From the NCBI GenBank assembly GCA_021771675.1, contig JAETOP010000037.1, positions 1-31,142 on the forward strand: a stretch of DNA of 31,142 nt. The letters run 5' to 3'. Source of the DNA: Oscillospiraceae bacterium (lineage in GTDB: Bacteria; Bacillota_A; Clostridia; Oscillospirales; Oscillospiraceae). Shown here one piece after another: positions 14,510 to 21,886 of this stretch. The notes under the pieces were generated by a model. It ran no database searches, had not been told where the DNA came from, and saw only the letters and a program-made list of their open reading frames with translations. The first letter of the stretch is position 1. Every line of letters begins with the position of its first letter. The position numbers and the translations under genes were made by a program.

Positions 14510-14532
14510 CCTCGAATACTACAAGCCCGATT

Positions 14533-14577
14533 TGGTGGAGATAAGCGGGATCGAACCGCTGACCTCTTGAATGCCAT
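14533..14577 (-). tRNA. tRNA-Ala(GGC), 3' half only
   Basis: Read on the minus strand the sequence gives anticodon loop ATGGCAT (anticodon GGC) and 3' anticodon stem TCAAG. Then come variable AGGTC, T arm AGCGG-TTCGATC-CCGCT, acceptor strand TATCTCC and ACCA. The 5' half (D arm, 5' acceptor strand and 5' anticodon stem) is absent: upstream bases TGAGCC cannot pair with TCAAG. It is not a working tRNA. Such 3' halves are left where an element integrates into a tRNA gene, and its terminator is still in place. Confidence 0.82.
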
Positions 14578-14637
14578 GGCTCATGTGAAATAATACGCAA
14601 TGGAAAATCTGTATTTTCTCTTGAAAACAAGGAATAT

Positions 14638-14804
14638 TAAGGCAACACCGCACAATGGGAGCGGCGGGCTTCGGCGGATCTTTTGCTCCAATCGTGCAGT
14701 ATGAAAAATGGGAAATACACAAAGTATTCCTGCATTTTCCATACTTTCGCTTGGGTCAAAATCTCGCACCGAATCTCCTTGCCCCATTGTGCGGTGTTGC
14801 CTTA
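14638..14804. repeat. MITE-like palindromic element, family C, complete copy (167 bp)
   Basis: The ends are inverted repeats TAAGGCAACACCGCACAATGG, intact on both sides. The interior carries GGCGGATCTTTTGCTCC and a core hairpin at about 14699-14748 with arms AGTATG/CATACT, AAAATG/CATTTT and GAAATAC/GTATTCC. Apart from the stems, the core matches the centre of family B at 4054-4218. The element lies just downstream of the GH32 gene at 14837 on the minus strand and may act as its terminator. Confidence 0.82.
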
Positions 14805-14836
14805 GTATAAGCTTGCTTTTTGTAAGCTCCTCAGAA

Positions 14837-16291
14837 TCACATCATTTCGGATTCCCCCGGATAGCAATCGGGCTGACAGAACATACCGAAATCAGAGAAA
14901 TCGGAACAGCCGAAAGAAAACAGCCCCACATTTCGTCCGTGAAGATCATACATTCGGAAACTCAGCGCTGCCTCACTGTTGACATAAGCGGTTCCGGCGC
15001 TGCCTTCCGTGATGATTTCCAAGCAGTAGATACCGTCCTCCGGCTTCCGCACAGGTACTTCCAGCTCCGTATCGTAGGGGAAGGTCTTGCCGCCTTCTTC
15101 GGACATCCGCAGCCAGGAGCGGAAAACCAGCCGCCCACGTTCCGGCTCGATATAGAGATAATATCCTTCTTTCATCTCTTCCGTCACCTGCAGGATCACA
15201 CCCGCCTGATGAGCACCCTTGGGCCGAATGTTCACTTGGATGCGGCAGGAGTCCGGCATCTCCTGCATCAGCAGCATTTGCTGAGCAGCAGGGGATGCGG
15301 CATAGAAGCTTTCTTCGCAGATTACCCAGCCGGAGGTAATACAGAGGAAGGCGTTTTCGGTCCTCTGGGAAAAAAGTGGCCGTTTGTTTTCGGGAAGGCA
15401 CAAACCCAGATCTCCGTCGGAAAACTGTGTCAGCCGATGGATCACCATACTACCACCCCAGTCCCAGGTGCGGTAGTCCTGGGCCTTCAGCTTGTCCGGC
15501 CAGAAGCCGAAAATATTCTCTTCCTTGGTGGGATTCCAGCCGAACAGAAATCGTTCCCGGTCATGCCCTGCGGTTTTGGCGGCATAGAACGCGCGGCTGT
15601 CCAGCCGGTGGTTATGGGGGATTTGCCACATGGTTTCGCCGATGGGGCGCTTCACGTAATAATTCCCGAAGAGTGTCGTATAAGATGAAAAAATCAGGTA
15701 TTCCCAATCACCCATTTGGAAGAAATCCGGGCACTCCAAGGCTCCGTTGAACCGCTGAGGGTAGTATGCTGGCTGACGGTACTCCCAATGCTTCAGATCT
15801 CTGGAAGTGCAAAGTCCCACACATCCGGTCTGGCTGTGGGAGTCGTTTGCACGGGCGGCCAGATACATCCGGTATTCTCCCGTATCCGTATCAAAGACGA
15901 TCCGGGGATCCCGCCAATCGGACATATGATAAATCACGCCGTCCGGCCCGAAGGTATCCTCTGGCTGCAATTCCCAATGATCCAGAGAACCATCCGGGCT
16001 AACGTAATGGGTCACCAGCTGCTTTCCATCCGGGAAAATGCAGGCAAACAAATGCCACTGCCCCTGATGGAAAACCAGATCACCGGTACCGCCCAGCACA
16101 TGAATAGGAGTTTCGTCACTCATATGGATAAGGTCCCGGCTCTCCATCCTGTGCCAGCCGGGAACGAAGGCGGGGTCATTTGGGTTCTTCCAGCCTTTCA
16201 GATAAAACAGCTGATAGACCCCATCTATGTATTTCGGAATCACGTCCCCGGTTCTTGCGCCGGGGGCCTGATAAAAGACCATGTCTTTCAT
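14837..16291 (-). CDS. Divergent GH32-family fructoside hydrolase
   Basis: A 484-residue cytoplasmic protein (no signal peptide) of the GH32 five-bladed propeller plus C-terminal beta-sandwich type. The RDP motif is present in WRDPRIVF (D128) and the acid/base motif in ALECPDFF (E186). The usual nucleophile motif NDPNG is replaced by TGDVIPKYIDG, placing D16 at the nucleophile position, so catalysis is plausible with a remodelled pocket. Residues 330-484 are the sandwich domain (AGVILQVTEEMKEGYYLYIE, then YVNSEAALSFR). Its ATG overlaps the stop of the preceding GH32 gene (ATGA), so the two are co-translated and may form a pair. Substrate is unknown; a fructosyl oligosaccharide is likely from context. 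Confidence 0.82.
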   Translation of the reverse strand: MKDMVFYQAPGARTGDVIPKYIDGVYQLFYLKGWKNPNDPAFVPGWHRMESRDLIHMSDETPIHVLGGTGDLVFHQGQWHLFACIFPDGKQLVTHYVSPDGSLDHWELQPEDTFGPDGVIYHMSDWRDPRIVFDTDTGEYRMYLAARANDSHSQTGCVGLCTSRDLKHWEYRQPAYYPQRFNGALECPDFFQMGDWEYLIFSSYTTLFGNYYVKRPIGETMWQIPHNHRLDSRAFYAAKTAGHDRERFLFGWNPTKEENIFGFWPDKLKAQDYRTWDWGGSMVIHRLTQFSDGDLGLCLPENKRPLFSQRTENAFLCITSGWVICEESFYAASPAAQQMLLMQEMPDSCRIQVNIRPKGAHQAGVILQVTEEMKEGYYLYIEPERGRLVFRSWLRMSEEGGKTFPYDTELEVPVRKPEDGIYCLEIITEGSAGTAYVNSEAALSFRMYDLHGRNVGLFSFGCSDFSDFGMFCQPDCYPGESEMM

Positions 16292-18414
16292 TCGGCATCG
16301 TCCTCCCGGTATGCGCTGTCCATCTCCCAGAGAGTCAGGGATGCTGGTTCCCCGGCAATCTGGAAATGCCGGCCTCCCTCTGTGTAGTTGCGCAGGGTCA
16401 CCGATTTTCTGCCGTTTAAGTAGATTTCCAGCATGGAATGATCCAGGTAACAGGTGAAGGAGATGGGTTCCTCGCCGATGTCCACATTGTCGATCTCTCC
16501 CCGCCAGCGGCCGATTTCCTGTCCGTTCTCATCCCGGATACCCAAATGCCGGGCAGCCCGGTCGTAATAAATCTCTCGGCTGTGGGTTCCATAGCAAAGG
16601 GTTACGGAAGCCCAATCCTGTTCGGCGGTGTATTCCAAACAAAGCTGATCGCCCTGGCACTGGGTCAGCTGCTGATTTGCCAGCCCAGTATCCTGATCGG
16701 ATAGCCCCAGCAGCTTTTTCCTCCGCAGCGTGGTTATTTCCCGGATGGGCTGGATGTGAAGCGCTCCATTGCGAATGGAGAGCTCTGCGGGCAGGCCGCC
16801 GTTGTGGGCCCAGCCTGCATGGACCTCATCCATAAAGCTGCGTTTTCCCTGGGCAATGGTGAAGATCACAGTTCTGCCGTCCGGGGTGACGAAACCGCTG
16901 GGGCCGGTAAACACGCCCTTGCCCAAATCCAACAGATGCAATCTGTCATGGAATTTTGTAAAGGTCTTTCTTTCCGCATCCCAGTTCCCCAGGAAATAAT
17001 AGGTTTCCACAATATCGTTCTCAATCTGACAGGCGCACAGAAGCAGAATATGGCAGACCACGGCGCCGTTTTCACCCCGCAGGGGCAACAGAACGGGCAA
17101 CTCCCAGACGTGTCCGCCCTCTTTGTTTCGCATATCATCGTACTGCACAAGAAAGCCGTGGTTTTCCCAGTGAATGCCATCGTCAGAGGAATACAGCACC
17201 GCATTGCCGCCGCCACCCCCTGCATCTCCGGTACCCACCAGCATGAAATAGGTATCGTCCTCCAACCACACAAAGGGGTCGCGAAATTCTCCCATCCAAC
17301 CCATATCCTGGGTCTGAATCAGTTCCGGGCGGGCATACCACCTGTCGAGGCTTTCATCAGGGATTGCCAGTGCCACCGCCTGATTGGGAAACTGGCGATC
17401 ATCCCCGGCGGTGAAATAGATTCTGGGCCTGCCGTTTTTGCCGATGACAGAGGAGCCTGACCAGCAGCCATCCGGGGCCGTGGCTGTCTGCTCCGGGATC
17501 AGCGCAAGGTGACAATCCTGCCAATGCACCATATCCCTGGATTTCAGGTGTCCCCAGCAGAGATGATCCCAGATAGGCGCATGGGGGTTTGCCTGATAAA
17601 AGATATGATACCAGCCATCATAGTACATGGGCCCATGAGGCTCGTTCATCCATTTCCCCGAAGGGCACAGGTGGTAGGCCGGCCGCTGCCGGTCATTTCC
17701 GTAGGCGCTTCTGCGGGGCATGGCCAGCTGGACGGCTGCTTCCTCCCGCACTCCCGTGAATACGGAACGGTGGAGAGAGAGAATCTCAGCCTCGCTTTTC
17801 GCGAAGGAATCCAACTCTACCCACTGTAGAAAGCCGTAAAAGCAGCCGAAGGGAACCTGTTCTGTAAAAAAGTCACCGTCCATCCGTCTGCCAATATAGG
17901 GGCATCCATCCGGAAAGCGAAGCTGTGTGTGCCGGCGGAACTGCTTCCGGCTGGAAAAAATACCGTTCACATACAGATCGCACCAGCCCGCATCCCCCCG
18001 GTACACCACGGTGACGACGTTGCGCACCCCTGCCCGGGCATGGGCACGGATGGAAGAAAAAGAAACAGAAGTTCCATCGATTCCCAGGTTGACAGTGACG
18101 ATCCCTCCCTTTTCCAGCAGCACTTCCAGGCCCTTGTGCTCTCTGGCGCTGTAATCGGTAAACAGGCCGTCGGGATAGGCGGAATAGGTGACGGGAAGAA
18201 AGCTCAGGCTGATGGTAAAGCACTCCCCATCGGGAATACACTTGGGATTTCCACGAAACCAATGGGAGTAGCCGTCGAAGAGAAAGCTGTCACCCCAGAA
18301 GTGGTAGTCTCTGTTTTTGAATGCGGAATCCTGGGAGAGGGAAAAAGTGATTCCTTCTGCACTGCATTTACAGGACGGGCCGATTTGAGGATCAGAATAA
18401 AATGTAAAGCGCAT
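16288..18414 (-). CDS. LamG-GH32 protein with Glu at the nucleophile position
   Basis: A 708-residue cytoplasmic protein. Residues 1-225 form a concanavalin-type (LamG-like) domain (VTVVYRGDAGWCDLYVNGIF is its hallmark strand pair), and residues 240-700 form a GH32 catalytic module. The first catalytic motif reads KWMNEPHGP, so E258 stands where GH32 enzymes normally have Asp. RDP is intact (D379 in FRDPFVW) and the acid/base site reads WELP (E438) rather than WECP. The start at 18414 has GGAGG upstream; the frame is open further upstream but that part overlaps the preceding gene. It lies between a membrane-protein gene and a second GH32 gene in a LacI-headed operon. Its closest parallel here is the lipoprotein at 28167. 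Confidence 0.85.
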   Translation of the reverse strand: MRFTFYSDPQIGPSCKCSAEGITFSLSQDSAFKNRDYHFWGDSFLFDGYSHWFRGNPKCIPDGECFTISLSFLPVTYSAYPDGLFTDYSAREHKGLEVLLEKGGIVTVNLGIDGTSVSFSSIRAHARAGVRNVVTVVYRGDAGWCDLYVNGIFSSRKQFRRHTQLRFPDGCPYIGRRMDGDFFTEQVPFGCFYGFLQWVELDSFAKSEAEILSLHRSVFTGVREEAAVQLAMPRRSAYGNDRQRPAYHLCPSGKWMNEPHGPMYYDGWYHIFYQANPHAPIWDHLCWGHLKSRDMVHWQDCHLALIPEQTATAPDGCWSGSSVIGKNGRPRIYFTAGDDRQFPNQAVALAIPDESLDRWYARPELIQTQDMGWMGEFRDPFVWLEDDTYFMLVGTGDAGGGGGNAVLYSSDDGIHWENHGFLVQYDDMRNKEGGHVWELPVLLPLRGENGAVVCHILLLCACQIENDIVETYYFLGNWDAERKTFTKFHDRLHLLDLGKGVFTGPSGFVTPDGRTVIFTIAQGKRSFMDEVHAGWAHNGGLPAELSIRNGALHIQPIREITTLRRKKLLGLSDQDTGLANQQLTQCQGDQLCLEYTAEQDWASVTLCYGTHSREIYYDRAARHLGIRDENGQEIGRWRGEIDNVDIGEEPISFTCYLDHSMLEIYLNGRKSVTLRNYTEGGRHFQIAGEPASLTLWEMDSAYREDDAE

Positions 18415-18428
18415 GGTTTGCCTCCAAA

Positions 18429-19184
18429 TTACACGCCTGCCCGTTGAAACTGCCGCTCGATCTGAAAAGCCTGGTTCAGCTGGTCGTAAAGCATGAATTG
18501 GGACAGGAATAGAATATACCAGATACCTACGATGGGCAGAATCAGCAGCGTCCAGGGTGCGAAGAGAATGTAAATCCCCCAGTAAGCAAGCTGCAGCAGC
18601 CCCACACCCATGACACGCCAGAAGTTCTGAACGGTAAACAGCAGGGTATTCCGCAGCCGGATTGCCGGGGACTGCTGAAACAGCACCAGCTGAGACCAAT
18701 AGAGCTGAGAGATCACCATGGTCAGCAAGGTGGAGAACAGCAGCAGTAAAATGGTTCCCAGGGAAGGAGCGGTCTGCGCCCACCAGAGCATCATGCCCAT
18801 GAAGCAGAAGAAGCCCACCATCAGCCCAAGCAGTGCGCCGGGAATCAGACTTCCCCGGAAATTCTGCTTCCAACTTTTCCTGTAGTTCAGGCGCCAAGGC
18901 ATGGGATCATCCCGCATGGCCCGGAAAAGACTGTCGTACATCCCGGACAGGAACGGCCCAAAAATCATGCCGCCGATAACGGAGCAGGGGATCAGCACCA
19001 GAATGCTGGAGGTTGCGATGGCAAGCCCGATTCCCGCTGCCAGCGGCAGAAGCCCCAGGATGGTCAGAGCGTTCAGCTTGAACCAATCGCCAAAGTGGCG
19101 GCCCAGCAGCTGCTTGTAGCGATTGAAGCCGGTTTGCCGCTTGGTTTCATCGTAGAATTTGTCTTCCGGGATAAACATTCCCAT
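18429..19184 (-). CDS. DUF624/YesL-like membrane protein
   Basis: Membrane protein of 251 residues with about five to six hydrophobic segments (LNALTILGLLPLAAGIGLAI, then IPGALLGLMVGFFCFMGMML and others) and an N-terminal amphipathic stretch. YesL/DUF624-like proteins are common beside sugar ABC transporters and GH genes in Firmicutes, with no established function. I start at 19184, eight bases after AAAGGAGG. It is followed by the LamG-GH32 gene after a 14-base gap. I assign the family by pattern and context, not by search. Confidence 0.72.
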   Translation of the reverse strand: MGMFIPEDKFYDETKRQTGFNRYKQLLGRHFGDWFKLNALTILGLLPLAAGIGLAIATSSILVLIPCSVIGGMIFGPFLSGMYDSLFRAMRDDPMPWRLNYRKSWKQNFRGSLIPGALLGLMVGFFCFMGMMLWWAQTAPSLGTILLLLFSTLLTMVISQLYWSQLVLFQQSPAIRLRNTLLFTVQNFWRVMGVGLLQLAYWGIYILFAPWTLLILPIVGIWYILFLSQFMLYDQLNQAFQIERQFQRAGV

Positions 19185-19198
19185 GTTGCGTGCCTCCT

Positions 19199-19786
19199 TT
19201 ATTGTGCGTAGTGGCAATGTTCCAGAAAATCCGTCAGTACATCCACAGCTTCCTCCGGGAAGTCTGCCAGCAAAGCCACATCCACCCGGATTGCCCGGTT
19301 GCCCCGAATTCCCGTGGCGGAGGCTCCCCTGGAATCGGGGCCGGAACCGTCAGGAAAGGGATAGACAGCAATTTGGTAAGTCTGTCCGGCGTACTCCCCA
19401 TTGGATTCCTCTATATCGGGATACCGCTCCCGGGCAAGGGACTGCCACTGGGCGGCAGTCTTCTCCGCATCAGCGGCGGTTTCCAATTCCATCACCACCA
19501 GATGAATCTGGGCATCATAGGTGATTACTTTGTCACCATTTTCATTGGTATAGGAAATTGCCTCGCCCTTTGTCCAGGAAGCATAGAAGGTGCCCTCTGC
19601 TGCCAGCACATCCTCATTGCGCTGCACCGTCCAACCATCCATGGGCTCCACACCCAAAGCAGAACCAATGGTCGTCCAGTCCTTGCCCCATGCCGCGCCG
19701 TCCGCTGTTTTCTCCGGCAGCTTATTCCCGCAGGCAGACAGCATCAGGCAAAGAATCAGGGTACAAACGATTGCTGCTTTCTTCAT
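19199..19786 (-). CDS. Lipoprotein of unknown function
   Basis: A 195-residue lipoprotein: signal KKAAIVCTLILCLMLSACGN with lipobox LSAC (Cys19). The mature part looks like one compact domain (ALGVEPMDGWTVQRNEDVLA, then ENGDKVITYDAQIHLVVMEL). I do not recognise a named family. Its ATG overlaps the stop of the preceding gene (ATGA), so the two products are probably made in equal amounts and may interact at the outer face of the membrane. It lies in the LacI-headed sugar operon. Confidence 0.78.
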   Translation of the reverse strand: MKKAAIVCTLILCLMLSACGNKLPEKTADGAAWGKDWTTIGSALGVEPMDGWTVQRNEDVLAAEGTFYASWTKGEAISYTNENGDKVITYDAQIHLVVMELETAADAEKTAAQWQSLARERYPDIEESNGEYAGQTYQIAVYPFPDGSGPDSRGASATGIRGNRAIRVDVALLADFPEEAVDVLTDFLEHCHYAQ

Positions 19787-20481
19787 GGCTTTTTCGCTCC
19801 TTCCGTCAAATTCTCCCACAGTGCGTCACACTCCGCCACGTTGGGGACGGTTTTTTCGTTCCAGAATCCCCGGCGGGCGAACGCCAGCTGGGACACGATT
19901 TCCTGGGCGGTTCCCAGTTCGATTTGCGCCAGCACCGGGCAGTCACCCCAAATGACAAATTTCCCATCCGGGGTCAAATCCCCGTCAGCCGGGAGGCTCC
20001 CGTCCAGATTGCACAAAGCGGAGGTGGCCTCCTGGAATCCGGCAGGGTCTTCCAGCAGGAAAAAGTAGCTCCTGCAATCCGTTATATCCGCCACCAGCTG
20101 AACCCGTGCCGCCTGGGCGTAGTAAAGGGTGTCAACGTCGCCTGTGTTCATGCTGACATACTGCTGGAGCGCCACGGTCACTTCGCCATCCCCATTCAGG
20201 TCGGGGCTTATCGCCGCAAGACCGGAGCGCAGCGCTTCAGCCGTTTCCTCACTGAGGGGAACGCTTCCCACATAGGCAATGGAGTAGTCGGGCTTGATTG
20301 TGCCAATGCCCAGCACGTTCCACAGGATATTCCCGGCGCACACGGCCAGCACTGCGGCGATGACAACCTGCCACTTGTGATAATGCCACCAGTTTCGCCG
20401 TTTTTCACCCTTCGTCGGGGTGTGAACTTCCTCCGGCTTTGCTTCTTCCCTTGCTTTTTTCAGCAGATATTCGCTTGCCAT
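19783..20481 (-). CDS. Membrane-anchored extracellular protein of unknown function
   Basis: A 232-residue protein with a charged cytoplasmic N-terminus (1-37) and one membrane segment (VVIAAVLAVCAGNILWNVLG, 39-58). An extracellular domain follows, starting PDYSIAYVGSVPLSEETAEA. The segment SPDLNGDGEVTVALQQYVSM resembles a calcium-binding DxDGD loop, common in Clostridial hypothetical proteins of this shape. I cannot name a function. GAGGTG lies before its ATG and overlaps the lacI stop. With the lipoprotein and the DUF624-like protein it forms a three-gene membrane set between the repressor and the GH32 genes. Confidence 0.75.
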   Translation of the reverse strand: MASEYLLKKAREEAKPEEVHTPTKGEKRRNWWHYHKWQVVIAAVLAVCAGNILWNVLGIGTIKPDYSIAYVGSVPLSEETAEALRSGLAAISPDLNGDGEVTVALQQYVSMNTGDVDTLYYAQAARVQLVADITDCRSYFFLLEDPAGFQEATSALCNLDGSLPADGDLTPDGKFVIWGDCPVLAQIELGTAQEIVSQLAFARRGFWNEKTVPNVAECDALWENLTEGAKKP

Positions 20482-20490
20482 GGCAGCACC

Positions 20491-21471
20491 TCATTCCTTC
20501 GTGGTTCCGCCATAGGCACAGCTGACAGGCAGGCAGACCAGACTGGGCGCATTCGCCCGGTCTTCCCGCAGCAGCATATCCACGCAGGTCTGGGCAATCT
20601 TGTCCACAGGCTGGACAATGGTGGTGCAGAAGTAGCGGCCTGTATCGAAACGGCGGATGCCGTCAAAGCCAATGATCTGTACGTCCTCCGGCACCCGGAT
20701 TCCCATGTCTTCCAGAAGGGCGTGGATCTGTGCGGCCAAAAGATCGGTGGAGCAGAAGATGCCGTCATATTCCAGCGTACCGTTTATCATATGCTCTTGG
20801 AAATACGCCCGGAATACATCCATATCGGTGCATTCGTTCAAACGGTAGGTGCCGTAGGAAGTCTGCATCAGACTGCAGGCTGTCACAAAGCCATCGCCCC
20901 GCTTGTCGGCCTCACCGGGAACAGAAGAGCCGGTGCGCAGGAACAGCAGCTTTTTACAGCCGCACTGTACCAGCTTTTCCGCTGCCAGTCTGCCTCCGCC
21001 GTAGTTGTCCGACGCTACACAGGGCACATTGGAACCAAAATAACGGTCAATGCTGATAAAAGGAATGTCGTCTCCCAGCTGTACCATGCTGTAGGTCAGG
21101 CCAATGATGCCGTCCACCTTGTTCTGCCGTACCATGCGCAGGCACGCATCCTCCCGCTCATGGTGGGAGTCGGTAAGGAACAGCATCATCCGGTAATTCC
21201 GCTGGGCAAGGGCCAGGTTCAGCTGCTGGGCAAGAGCGGCGAAATAGGGGTGGTCTGTGGAGGGGAGGATGACGGCGATGATACCTGTCTTGTTGGTTTT
21301 CAGTCCCCGGGCATAGGGGTTCACCTGGTAGCCCAGCTGCTGGGCGGCCTCCTCCACCTTAATGCGGTATTCCTCGCCCACCGGGAGGCCGTTGAACACC
21401 CGGCTGACTGTGCCCAGCGCCACGCCGGCCTCCCGGGAGACATCCTTCATGGTTGGATTTCCTTTTTTCAC
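20491..21471 (-). CDS. LacI-family transcriptional regulator
   Basis: Repressor of 326 residues. The N-terminal helix-turn-helix (MKDVSREAGVALGTVSRVFN) and the hinge (YQVNPYARGLKTNKTG) are canonical. The rest is the periplasmic-binding-protein-like effector domain (VPCVASDNYGGGRLAAEKLV, then IIGFDGIRRFDTGRYFCTTI). I start at a GTG (21471) nine bases after AAAGGAG; the next ATG lies inside the HTH. Its gene is the first of the minus-strand operon and is divergent from the sugar ABC transporter. Three TGAAACGTT-type sites lie in between, so it most likely controls both directions, including itself. The effector is probably the imported fructoside or a product of it. Confidence 0.93.
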   Translation of the reverse strand: MKKGNPTMKDVSREAGVALGTVSRVFNGLPVGEEYRIKVEEAAQQLGYQVNPYARGLKTNKTGIIAVILPSTDHPYFAALAQQLNLALAQRNYRMMLFLTDSHHEREDACLRMVRQNKVDGIIGLTYSMVQLGDDIPFISIDRYFGSNVPCVASDNYGGGRLAAEKLVQCGCKKLLFLRTGSSVPGEADKRGDGFVTACSLMQTSYGTYRLNECTDMDVFRAYFQEHMINGTLEYDGIFCSTDLLAAQIHALLEDMGIRVPEDVQIIGFDGIRRFDTGRYFCTTIVQPVDKIAQTCVDMLLREDRANAPSLVCLPVSCAYGGTTKE

Positions 21472-21497
21472 GGAACAAAACTCCTTTATCATAGATA

Positions 21498-21509
21498 TGA
21501 AACGTTTCC
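21498..21509. promoter_or_regulatory. LacI-type operator 1
   Basis: TGAAACGTTTCC, a near-palindrome centred on ACGT. It lies in the leader of lacI, about 30 bases before its start codon, where binding would block transcription. Confidence 0.65.
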
Positions 21510-21548
21510 GAATATACGGGTTTCAGGAGGCCTTTTCTTCTGAATCCT

Positions 21549-21577
21549 ATTCTATCAAATCCCGTTTCAAAAGTAAA
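21549..21577 (-). promoter_or_regulatory. lacI operon promoter
   Basis: On the minus strand TTTACT (21577-21572) and TAGAAT (21554-21549) are separated by 17 bases. The start point falls about 35 bases before operator 1. Confidence 0.6.
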
Positions 21578-21600
21578 GTGAATATTTCACATCCTGTTCA

Positions 21601-21612
21601 TGAAACGTTACA
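21601..21612. promoter_or_regulatory. LacI-type operator 2
   Basis: TGAAACGTTACA, upstream of the lacI promoter -35 box. The exact inverse of this 12-mer recurs at 21740-21751, so the two could be bridged by one tetramer or bound separately. Confidence 0.65.
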
Positions 21613-21699
21613 ATTGTAAGAAATGCACAGAAATGATAAGTTTGATTTGTACAATACAAGGAAAGTGTGAGATTAGATAAAAAATGCGTAAAAATCATA

Positions 21700-21728
21700 T
21701 TGACATTTTGTGAACAGGGCTCTATGAT
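21700..21728 (+). promoter_or_regulatory. Promoter of the sugar ABC transporter operon
   Basis: TTGACA at 21700-21705 and TATGAT at 21723-21728 with a 17-base spacer, close to consensus. The leader to the first gene is about 150 bases and holds an operator and a possible cre site. Confidence 0.8.
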
Positions 21729-21739
21729 AAAGATGCTCA

Positions 21740-21751
21740 TGTAACGTTTCA
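21740..21751. promoter_or_regulatory. LacI-type operator 3
   Basis: TGTAACGTTTCA is the exact reverse complement of operator 2. It begins 12 bases after the transporter -10 box, so a bound repressor would sit over the transcription start. Confidence 0.7.
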
Positions 21752-21809
21752 CGAAAATGTGCTGGAAAGTTCGCAGCTTTCAGCCAAGAGACGAGCGCTC
21801 CTCTTTTTC

Positions 21810-21823
21810 GTAAAACGCTTTCA
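21810..21823. promoter_or_regulatory. Possible catabolite-responsive (cre-like) site
   Basis: GTAAAACGCTTTCA reads TGAAAGCGTTTTAC on the minus strand, close to the cre pattern TGWAARCGYTWNCW with mismatches at the last two positions. It lies in the transporter leader and could give CcpA repression by road-block. It could also be a diverged operator of the local LacI protein. Confidence 0.45.
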
Positions 21824-21886
21824 GAGTCTCCCACTTCTCGGCATTCCCCGGGAGAAGCAGCACACAGCGATATTTGAAGGAAAGAA

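Noticed and set aside
14403..14787. Small minus-strand open frames across the tRNA fragment and family C element
   Set aside because: Their sequence is entirely terminator, tRNA half and palindromic repeat; they are not genes.
18415..18897. N-terminal extension of the LamG-GH32 gene to 18897
   Set aside because: The frame is open upstream, but it overlaps the membrane-protein gene, reads as low-complexity shadow sequence, and the ATG at 18414 has a good GGAGG site.
19558..21543. 661-codon open frame on the plus strand
   Set aside because: It is antisense to lacI and two membrane-protein genes and shows no domain. The minus-strand genes have clear motifs.
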